Shown one piece after another: positions 26,660 through 64,000 of a stretch of DNA of 64,000 bases. The first letter of the stretch is position 1, and each line of letters begins with the position of its first letter. The translations under genes were made by a program, and so were the position numbers. The notes below the pieces were generated by a model. The model had not been told where the DNA came from. It saw only the letters and a list, made by a program, of their open reading frames with translations, and did no database searches. The stretch spans positions 434,001-498,000 of the forward strand of contig PTFA01000315.1 in NCBI GenBank assembly GCA_003342895.1, written 5' to 3'. This stretch comes from Casuarius casuarius. Lineage: Eukaryota; Chordata; Aves; Casuariiformes; Casuariidae.

Positions 26660-26705
26660 TTCCATACTACAACACAAAAGAGCAGCATAAATGTAATATT
26701 TTATT
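26660..26705 (-). terminator. CALCRL poly(A) signal and downstream GU-rich element
   Basis: On the minus strand AATAAA occurs at 26705-26700. A GU-rich run (TTTTGTGTTGTAG) follows about 28-40 nt downstream, at roughly 26672-26660. This spacing is typical of a vertebrate cleavage site, expected near 26680-26690. It is the last such arrangement downstream of the CALCRL stop before the sparse region. Confidence 0.6.
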
Positions 26706-29700
26706 GATCACAAACGTAATACCTTTTTAGCAATTAAAATGCATGATGATTCATATGAACAAAGTGAAAATAAAGCAAAACCAAAAAATTATTTCACATT
26801 TTTTCCATTTCATTCTTAGTCTAAGCAATAAATACAATGCTAGAGCATCTATTAATCTTATTTACATAGTACATGACTTGAAAGTTGCCTGATTTCCAGC
26901 CTGAATGTTTCATGACATGAAAAGGAGTACATGTTGCAGCATTTCTACAGCCAAATACACCATCAAAATGAAAAAATACATAGCAAAAAAAGTTAACAAT
27001 AAAAAAATAAACTGAGGGCCCTGTAATGGAGCATGAATCCTTGCTATCCATCTGTGCCATTTTATTAATTGAAGACAGTAGCATTAAAAATAGACATTCC
27101 ATCTCATAGAAGACTAACATCCTTGTATTACAGATACCAAATATAAGACAAGCTCCTAAACAAGGCAAATGTTTCTCTAGCCCCTTTCAGACTGATACAA
27201 AAAAATCCTCACCAGATAACAAACCAATAAAGCGCAAATAACAGATAAGTGTTTGCATGTTCAAAAGAATCTCTCAGCCCCACCAAAACAGAGCTTTCTT
27301 CCATCCCAGAGAACATAGATAATGACTACAACATTCTGTAAAGTAATAAAATTAGCCATGAGAAATACGAACATAAGGATTTGATCTTAATTTATAGTGA
27401 AAAAAGATTTTTAAGGAGCAGACCCTGCTTTTGGCTGTGTATGACGTGAAAAAGATGAGGTAGAAGGAAGAAATAGGGAATTTATATTTTCCAGTACACA
27501 ATAGGAAATAGGTTAGTTAACTTCATGAGGGGTAGGGAACTGTAGTGCTCCTCTGCCATTTAACCCTCCACAGCCACAAACTTTTTCCTGCATATCCAGC
27601 TGTATGTGTGTTTCTTTTTCAAAGTGAAGACAAGTGCTCCTAGAAGCATGCTGTGATTGTCCACCTAGAAGGAGCAGGATCATTTCTGTGCAAAAACCTC
27701 ATTTTTTCCCCCTTCCTAATTTCCCCTCACAAGTTTCTCTGACAGAGGACAGGAAGCTGTCAGCACCTAGTACTCTGCATTAAATGATACAAATTTGGTT
27801 ACAGTCTATTAAATTTGAACGGCATGGCTGAGAAGAAAACTGAATTCATAGAATTTACTATTGTATTAGACTCTTCACTGTCACTTTTGTATTAATTACA
27901 GCAACCCACCGGGTACCACTGAAATAATTGTCTGATTTTATGCCATGCAGGGCTTAACAGCACTTTTTTTAAATGGACAGATTATCTGCCTAGGCTTTGA
28001 TTTGCAGCTGGTACCTATCTCCCATTGATTCTGAAAATGGAGCTCAATAAAGTCAGGTATCTGAAAACAAATCAGGATACAGACCAGGGATATTAGGAGC
28101 CAAATAGTCAGTCATCAGTTTTAAAATTACTGCATCTCACTGACACCAAGAGAGCACTACTGATTTATACTAGGTGATGATCTGGTCCCCGAAGTGTAAA
28201 GCTATACCAGAGCAGGGATTTTCTGCACCACTAATATTTTCCGAACATTGCACAGATTTTTAAGTAACACTATGTAGCTCGGAAAGCACACTTGTAAATA
28301 ACTTCTAATCATGTTATAACAGATACCATGGCTGTATTCTTACAATGTAAGAGATGATTGTGATATTTGATTGCCACATTTCACACCACTGCAAGTATAG
28401 CCTCTGACTGTCATAAAATTTGCATCAGTCAACCAGACAGCCTTGCAGAAGAACAGAAATCTTGATTTGTGCATCCTGGCTGAGATTAGATTCTATATTA
28501 TGAAACTAGCTCATTAATAAAACACAAGACTACTTTCTAAATTCAAATGCCAGACATAAAAACTGTAAAAAACTATGTAAAGGTGCAACTGGCATGAATT
28601 TACTACATCCTTCTAATGGTTTCCATTTAAATAAAAAGCATTTACAGCCTTGTGAAGTCACAAACCAATAAACACTGCGACAGCAAATTAATTAGATGCT
28701 AATGAAGCTTACTGAAAGGCTATGACAAAAATGTTTAAATGTTAAAATCAAGTTCTTCATATCCAGAATTAATTACTGAAAACCAAAAAGCGGTCTCAGA
28801 AAGAACTATCTTTCAGGGTTTTTTTAATGGCATAAGTGCACCCACTATACATTAGCGTTATAATAATCTATCAACTGTGACATCCACTTCTCTCCACTTC
28901 CGTTTTTTTTCATTTGAAGTAGACTTATCTGCAAAATAAACGAGTAAAACTTTTTTCTACTTTTGTTCTTTCTAGTAAGCCTTAAACTCACCTCCTATCA
29001 TTGCTCACCCACTTTTGATTTTTGTTTGTCATTTGTCAAGCAAAAGATTTACACACACACCCCCAACACTATATTTAAGGAAGTATTTTCTGAAGACCTT
29101 CCTGACAACCTCATCATTTTCAGTGAGACCTTTACTTGCCAGTAGAACCAATGAAACAACTTACCATGTACTGTTCTAAGCTAAGTGACTGAGATGATTG
29201 ATTCTGAATGAAGCACCACAAAATAATAACAAAATTATAAATCCCAAATCTTCTGAACTTTTATGAGTCAAACTTTATAGTGAATTTTGCAAACAATAAT
29301 GAAAAATTAACAACATTAATTTGCTTGATTAATCTGAATCTAATACACTGGCTTTAAAGGCAGCAAATCATTTGCACTGCATTCAGTCTTGCATGCTTTT
29401 CTCAGACACAAAATTAATCAAAATTTTGCCCCAAAACGAAGGAACACGTTATCAGGCATATGGCCAAGGCAATACTTAAAAACCAAACAACCAAAAAACA
29501 ACAACAAAATCTGTACATGATCTTTTCTCAGTTGGGTACTTGCTTAAGCACACAATAAAGTTCCATCACCTTCAGTCATGGATTACTGTCTGGATGGACT
29601 TCTTACTTAGTTACTCTGCGTAGCACTTTTCTTTCTGGCAGTAAGACCTCATAGATCTTGTCTGCATTAAAGTCAGTAAGAAGCTTCCATAAACTTGGAT

Positions 29701-30457
29701 AGGAGGAGGAGACACTCCTGTGTATGTGAAAATAGTTTAAATAAAAAAAAACCTCAAAGCTTACTGTATTCAGTTGCAGTACAGAAGCAGGTAGCATCTC
29801 AGATTTGCACTGGCATCTATAGGCTTAATTTAAAAGAGCTGCAAAACCAAACTGGCTCTGAGTCAATATTTCTGAGTCTATTATCTTAGACTACTTGTTT
29901 TTTCATGACAGTCAGATGGTGGACACAAAATTAACCTGGACAAACTATTGCAATTATTGCACCAACCATTTTTTTCCTGTTCTGTTTTAGGTCAATTTAA
30001 GACAATACAGTCTGATAAATATGGTATTTACACTAAGTTTCTGTAGGCAAATGAAGTGGCTTCAGTACAACACAGTCTTTATACAAACTGCCGAGAAAAT
30101 AAGAAATCCTTCATTGAATCCCTTTGTACAAAAAAATTGCCAACTTTGTCTACACAGTAGAAACTGAAGAGGCAAAGTTTGTATTCTAATATATGTACTT
30201 ATATAAATGCATATATATATATATATGCACACATATATATGCACAGGTGTCCATACTATATAGATACACAGAAACACAAATGTGTATATGCATATGTGTA
30301 TATACATAAGGAAAATGTGTTGTTTTTGTTTGCATCATTCAGGAGGAAGACATATCCCAAGTTAGGCAAAATCTTCTGGCCATGAAGTCATTAAATCAAA
30401 CTTCAAGTTCATGAGCTATGAGGTTGAGCACTCTGGCAGATGCAGAGTCTTTAGCAG
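26683..30457 (-). other. CALCRL: CALCRL 3' untranslated region (predicted)
   Basis: No protein-coding exon is visible here. The segment follows the CALCRL stop without a convincing splice donor and ends at a good poly(A) signal at 26700-26705, giving a UTR of about 3.8 kb. A second AATAAA lies at 27061-27066 and could give a shorter form. The region is AT-rich. It holds an imperfect TA/CA tract at 30190-30310 and three Pumilio-type UGUANAUA octamers on the sense strand (30299-30306, 30025-30032, 26859-26866). The extent is inferred from signals, not from transcript data. Confidence 0.6.
30190..30310. repeat. Imperfect TA/TGCA microsatellite in the CALCRL 3' UTR
   Basis: Runs of AT are interrupted by GCAC and GTGT units. 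The tract starts about 150 nt after the CALCRL stop, so it would be transcribed into the mRNA if the predicted 3' UTR is right. Confidence 0.9.
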
Positions 30458-58209
<27,752 letters not shown>

Positions 58210-58700
58210 TTTTATATCTGGTGCAGTGTATTATATACTGTAGTCAAATGAATTCAAACTGCAATGGAAAAGGCATAGGAAGAAATTTAGTAACTCATGA
58301 AAGCCAAAACTGATAAAAGACTTCGTATTTTTTTTCTGAATTAGAACAAATAAACAGAAGTCCACTCGATTTGTATTTCTGACATGGTAAAGCCATATAC
58401 AGTATATGATGTGAAAACAATGCACTCTATTCACCAGCAGCAAACTTCAGCAGCAGGGTCATGCTGTGCACTGGTGTCCTGCGCTGTCGCCTCCATGTCT
58501 CGCAGTAGAGGCAGGGAGGGCCACCCCTTGCCTCAGCTAACACCAGTCCTGCAGAGGATCTCGTCTCAGTCAGGCAGACAGTATCAACTCTAAAGGATAT
58601 GTAGCAAGAAACAGCTCTCGAAGTCCAAGATTGGAGTGGACTCTCTGACATCTTTGCCTTTGCGCAACAAGAGCTTTGCCATGAGGAGGCAGCCATTATA
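58210..58700 (-). promoter_or_regulatory. Candidate CALCRL 5' leader exon / promoter-proximal region
   Basis: Just upstream of the ATG the minus strand has a possible 3' splice site (TTTGACTACAG near 58241) followed by a short AT-rich leader. From about 58430 to 58700 base composition rises and seven CpG dinucleotides cluster, against almost none nearby. Such a patch close to the first coding exon suggests a 5' UTR exon or promoter. The mammalian gene has upstream non-coding exons, so the true promoter may instead lie beyond 64 kb. An open frame of 89 codons runs through the patch on the minus strand but resembles nothing I know. Confidence 0.3.
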
Positions 58701-61700
58701 TTTTCCGCATTCTTACAGTGTTGAATTAATGACTCTCATTTTGCTTGTACTTTACTTGTACAGCTTTGCAAGGATGAAAAAGCCAATGCAGGGATTAGTT
58801 GTGAGCTGTAAACTAATTTCTGTATCTGACAATTGTTGAGCACTCCAAAATGTATCAGGTTTTTTTGGAACTCCCAGGATATGATGGAATAAGCAACTCC
58901 ATTAGTCAAAGCGAAAAATACAAAAAAAAGCATATCCTATGCTCTGTTGCCTGTTTTTGTACATAAAGGGATTAGAAACAGCACTAAGCTCTACTTTCAA
59001 AGAAAAAAAAAAAAGCACTGAAAACATGTTTCTGAATAGCTTGAAGAAAACAGAACTACTCATAAAAAAAGCTATTATTATCTTACTGTGCAGACTATTC
59101 TATGAACCATTTCTTGAGGTGTACACCTCAACTACGGAGTATACAAAATGACTTCTTAAGCACCTAGACCACTTAGTAAGCATAAGTTGCTGTTACAACT
59201 CTCTCAACAGGAAAATAAATGTACTGGAGATTTCTCATGCAGTATTTCATTGTGGAGAGGAGAATCTGTTCCCCATGAAACAAGTCACTGCACTTGCCAA
59301 CCATCCTTTCAAGCCCAGTAAATAACCAGAAAGCTGGGACCAACTACCAGACAACCAGTTAACTTTTAAATCCATCTTTTCTTGATGCATCACTAGTTGC
59401 TCCAGAGGTCACTCAGAGTAACATCAAACCAGAAGAAAATGACAGAAGCTGGTAAATCCTTCTCTCTCCTAGGTTCAGTGCATTCTCATCCACACATAGT
59501 CCTGAAACATCCTGAGAAGACCACAAGTCAAGTCAAGACTGCAATAGAGATACATAAGCTTCTGCCCTTCTCTTCTGCTTGCATGTCAGCAAAAGAACTT
59601 CACAGTTAGATGAAATTATTACAACTAAACAGTCTTTCAAAACCTAAAGTATCTTGCTCTACTAGCAATAAAACTATTATTAGCAATAATAAAGAGGGCC
59701 AGATATGGGCAAACTTAGCTCCTTGTACAGATTAAATCACCAGAAATATTACATCACTACTTAAGATATAAAACTCACATACCTAGCTCAAAGATCCAAC
59801 TGCTATTGAAGCAAGAGGGCTGTTGGGAGCTGAGTACCTACCTACACATAAACCTTCCTCCTGACTCAAACCACATTCTCCCTTGGATCATATTTCCTTT
59901 GGTCTTTCAAAGTTTTTCTTACTCATCAGCCACGTCCTGGACTGGTGGAACAACTGAAAGTAGGTTGGCCTGCAGTGGTAATTTCACACAAAGTACAGTC
60001 TTGGTCACAGAAAGCAAGCATTCTGCTTCTTTTCTCTTTTCACAGTGAGACTCAGCCTTCTTGACACTACTGTACCACAATAAACTGCATTTTCTAGGAT
60101 ATACAGACTACAAAATAATACATCTCTGCTGTTTATTGTACAGTTTGAGGCAAATGTAAGATATCTGTTGTAAAATCAGTTACTGTTGTCCCTGTCCAAC
60201 CTGGAGCAAGACTGTACCAGTAACCTTCCCTCTATTTTTACCATTGGCCTGTAATCTCCTAATACTGATTGCCAGAAATTGCCCGGGTAATTTAGTGAGA
60301 CACTGAAATTCAATATGCTCTTCTGAGGGCTCTTAAAACACTAACAGGAAGATCAGTTAACATGCATGAAATATATTTGCAGTGCAAGCTAATAGTATTC
60401 TAGGAAAATCCATATGTGATGAGAACTACAGTAGATAGATTATTGCAAAATCACTATCTGGCACATACAGAATGATAAAATTTGTAGTGTTTGTTACTGG
60501 AGACATTGTTAATAATTGAAAAATCTAAACATCCATGTGTACTGACTAAAGATTTACTGAATACCAAATGTAAATGGAGATGTTGAAACCAAATTGCCTC
60601 TGATAATTTGGAGAGCAACTCTAGATGATAATTTTGAAGTGCAGTTAATTCAAATCTGTTACAATCTTAAGTCATTACAGCCGTGCCTGGAGAGGTGGGG
60701 GGGGGAGCACTGGCCTTTTAAAGAACACAGAAAAAATTGCAATTAACTACCTGGATATAAAGTAATAAACAGAGTAACCTTCTCTCTCCAAAGCATGCCA
60801 AAGCACAGTTGTGTAGGGTTAAAAGCCATACATCCCATGCACAGAACAAGCAGAGAGAGCAATCAAGTAGAACATAGCAAGAATAATTTAATGTGTGTTT
60901 GTCTATATACGTACACAGAAGTTTAAAACAATTTATTCTATAACAGTTCCAAAATCCTATTCCTAAAACAAATGTTGGATGGCAAATTTAAAATGTAAAT
61001 TCAATAATGCCTTGCTTATTTTTATTTATCTAAAAGATATTGTGTCATATAAACAAAGGCAGAATTTCTCTGCTGTGATTCACAGTCCAAGATCATTTCC
61101 ATTTCAAAATATTGAAAGTCGCTCCTTAGCTCAATTACTTAAATGGTTCATATCTAGTGGTTTTGTAGGCATTTTGTACTAACTATTCCAGTATCCCAAA
61201 CTAAATTATTAATCCTTCACAGGAGATAAACAATTAAGTCAATTCTCTAATTCTCTCAACACTTTCTACACATTCCTCATAGTTATCAACTGCAAAGCCA
61301 AAACTTACATATATAAAAATAAAATCCTGCTTCTGAACATGACTGTTCTTGGACTTCATTACAAAACGCAGGGTGAAGGTCATTCAGATGCATATTTGGA
61401 CTTAAACAAAGCATTTCTTGCATGAATTCATTTACACAGAAGTTATTCCAGTTAGTTTGGACAAGAGCCTTCAGAGGAAAATTAAAAACTTGCTTAGGAA
61501 TGGACAGCAACATAGTTTATTGACTGAGGTAGCGGGCCACTACTGCTGAAAAAATAAGACTATATTTTATTAATCATTTGTTCTGATGAGCTGAAAAACA
61601 AATATAATTCTCAGAGAGTACTTGCTGGGAGGTATTAGATGCATGAGGCAAAAGAATTGAGAAAAGAGAGACCCATTCTTTCAACACTAATGCTTTCCAG

Positions 61701-62414
61701 ATTCTTTTTCTGCTATTAAACAGCTTTGACAATTCTACAGCGGGGAAAAAAGGCCATCTTTATTGGCCAGAGATTAATCTGAATGTATTAAATGTTCGCA
61801 TAAAGGAAAAGACTGTGGAAGCGTAGACCCTGAGGCCCCCGATGACAGTGGGGGACTGACAAAAGACAAGAGGATCATGATTTACACAATAGATATTGGA
61901 TGAAATTGCAAGCCGGTGGACACAGGGCTACAACCTAACAGTTCCTTCTGCCTTAAGTATTTTCTCAATGAAACAGAACATCACTGGAAAGAGAATGGGA
62001 AATTTCAATAGCAAATCGGATCTTCAAAATCATGTTTTTATGTTTAGTGCATGTGGTACTGAACATGAGGGTAACTTCAAAAGCACATGAACTGCCTGGT
62101 TTTCCTCTCTGTTACATTCTCCATTGCCCAAACTAATGATACTCCAAAAGACAGTTGTAATGTTTCTCACTGATGGCAGTGACATCTACTGCAGAAGACA
62201 GAATTCAGCAGCAACTGCAAGCTGAACTTAGCCCCAGTCACTGGTATAGCTTTATACCCAGATATTCGTGTTCTCTTCCTCCTGCTTTCTCTGCAGAGCC
62301 ATCCTGCCTATATCATCAGCTGTTTCTACTTTTACCCTTTTCCCCTCCTCCCAAGAGTAAATGTCATCCTTGCTGAACTCCAAACACTTCCGATTTAATT
62401 GATACAGAAAAAAA

Positions 62415-62436
62415 AGAGAGACAGAGAGAGAGAGAA
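62415..62436. repeat. GA microsatellite
   Basis: An imperfect GAGAGACAGAGAGAGAGAGA run upstream of CALCRL. Confidence 0.9.
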
Positions 62437-63665
62437 ATAATTTTTGAACTTTTATCACTTGACTACATTTAGTACAAAAGAAAAAAGACATGCTTCTCCT
62501 TCAGCAGTTGCCCTTTAGCTTGAATTTAATAAGAGGCTACTTATGTCACTGCATGTGTATGCATACACATACACAAACTACTTTCACTGGCTAACTGTCT
62601 CGTAATATTTGATTCCTCTGAGAAAAAAAAAACATATTTAGGATAAATTACATTAGCTTGCAGTGATGCTGTAATCTTTGAAAACACTTGCACTTGCAAC
62701 ACTGAACTTGAACATGTGTAACTATGCCCAATCTCTCTGGCTGAAAAGGGGATCAGAATGGTTATTTTCCTGAGAAGAGCCCCCTTTTGCTGTTATTCTT
62801 GCACTCCCTGATTCTGTCTAGGTTGGAATATCTGTGAGAAATAGCTACAAAGGGTATTTTATTATTTCTGGTTCTGTTTAGAGTGTGGCATACGACTCAA
62901 AGCATTTCAAACCCCAGGCAAGATTTGGTTATTTCGGACCAAGTTACAAGCAAAAGACCAAGCTGGAAAATGCCCAACCCTTTTCAAGTGTCCCTAATTT
63001 GAATCGCTGTAGTACACTGTTAGGAAAATTCAGTAGTGTTCCAAATGGAAGCACAGTCAGGGCTTTTGCTTAACTCTTCATTCACATAAACTTTGAGGGA
63101 AAAAATCTGCCCTTTTGGGGGCAGATTCTCTTCTAACAAAAAGTTTTGCTGGCTAGCCAACTGCTAATACACAACAGACTCATTTAGCCCAGAGAGTGGA
63201 CTACAAAGACCCACACTTCTAGAGAGCAATGCAGGGCAATTTGGAAATCTTCCTAATCAGGTAAATTGCCCTCCCAGTTTCTGAGAACCACTTCTGCTAG
63301 GATTTGGATCAAACTGCTCTGATGATACCACACAACAGTCCACAGCCGTATGTGGGGGAATTTCTCCACCCTCCTAATAGTTCTGGAGTTAAGAAGGCTC
63401 AATAATAATAGCTATGGCACAAACTTACTGAAGCTAGTGGAATTTTCTTATCTGGATAGCACAGCTCCATGATACTAGAATTCCCTATTCATCATCATTT
63501 TGAATTAAGACAAGCATCAGCAGTTCCAGGCTCCTAAACAGAGGAGACAGGAGATCAAAGAATTTCGATCATCCCTAAACAGTATTCACTGTACAGAAGC
63601 ATTAGCTCTTCACAGTTTCCAACAGATTTCATTGCACTATTCTCTTCAGTCAGTTAGTGACAGGG

Positions 63666-63666
<1 letters not shown>

Positions 63667-63710
<44 letters not shown>
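63667..63710. repeat. T44 homopolymer
   Basis: Forty-four consecutive T residues, the longest homopolymer in the window. It would be the poly(A) tail of a minus-strand retroposon if one lay to the right, but the adjoining sequence shows no recognisable element or AATAAA. Confidence 0.95.
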
Positions 63711-63713
<3 letters not shown>

Positions 63714-64000
63714 GTACTCTCCTTTTATATATACATAAGTGAACTGGTACATTATCCAAATACGTCAGATCCATATGTTGCTATATTTTAGAAGAAACAC
63801 AAATTTAACTTGCTATACTGGGTTAAAACCCTGGTGCAACTCGGTTCTAATGCTAATGGAATTGCTATAAGAAGGCATCCCTATCCTCACTGCAGTTATT
63901 CTTTCAAACCTCAGGTGTGACTACCTCTCATCAAACCAGATGGAGCACATGTTGGGAATACCACCACCACCAGTTAGGAAATTCTCCTAATGCCATTTTT

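Larger units (their letters stand above)
16597..26682. other. Mostly empty region between the HYR-type exons and CALCRL 3' end
   Basis: Besides the two weak exon candidates near 19 kb, this stretch holds T25 at 19346, the G-rich tract at 20051 and a somewhat GC-richer segment at about 20250-20860 that may be an unidentified old repeat. There is an ambiguous base at 21806. No coding exon is supported on the minus strand. Confidence 0.5.
58701..64000. other. Region upstream of CALCRL coding exons
   Basis: No coding exon was found here. In mammals CALCRL has upstream non-coding exons and the next gene in that direction is TFPI. No Kunitz-type exon is visible, so TFPI, if conserved here, lies beyond the window. 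Contents are a GA repeat near 62.4 kb, a short G-run near 60.70 kb and T44 at 63667. Confidence 0.6.

Noticed and set aside
26821..27168. 115-codon open frame on the minus strand
   Set aside because: It lies inside the predicted CALCRL 3' UTR, far downstream of the stop, with no recognisable domain.
58231..64000. TFPI exons upstream of CALCRL
   Set aside because: TFPI is the mammalian neighbour in this direction, but no Kunitz-type cysteine pattern was found in the open frames here.

Overview
This is a vertebrate nuclear window, AT-rich and intron-rich, with no bacterial-style gene density. It is most likely from a bird (a sauropsid at the least). The receptor introns are compact, interspersed repeats are sparse, and the clearest retrotransposon remnant is a CR1-type LINE. 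The species cannot be fixed from sequence alone. Two single-base ambiguities (21806 and 45126) mark it as draft assembly sequence. The main gene is CALCRL, the calcitonin receptor-like receptor, a class B GPCR and the shared receptor subunit for CGRP and adrenomedullin. It lies on the minus strand. I could place all twelve coding exons from the ATG at 58209 down to the stop at 30458, with consensus splice sites and matching phases. The exons sum to 1404 nt, that is 467 codons plus a stop. The reading frame is intact and every expected landmark is present: signal peptide, six extracellular cysteines, seven membrane segments, the TM3-ECL2 disulfide cysteines, and the 42-nt TM7 exon. A long 3' UTR probably runs to a poly(A) site near 26680. 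From 58.2 kb to the right end I see no further protein-coding exon. A CpG-enriched patch at 58430-58700 is a candidate CALCRL 5' leader or promoter. The left 26 kb is sparse. On the plus strand, convergent with CALCRL, are two exons with good splice sites and the same symmetric phase (1-1). One (12594-12812) encodes a HYR (hyalin repeat) module resembling the HYR modules of SVEP1 and SRPX. The other (16369-16596) encodes a 76-residue segment that I cannot assign. Together they suggest part of an unrecognised extracellular or multidomain gene next to CALCRL. In the mammalian order I recall (ZSWIM2 - CALCRL - TFPI), no HYR gene sits here. This is the most novel signal in the window, and it is only partly resolved. 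Remaining content is introns and intergenic DNA carrying a CR1 fragment, MIR-like SINE remnants, AT and GT/GC microsatellites, several homopolymers (up to T44), and a diverged duplicate segment that flanks CALCRL exon 5. No rRNA, intact tRNA, CRISPR array or complete mobile element was seen.
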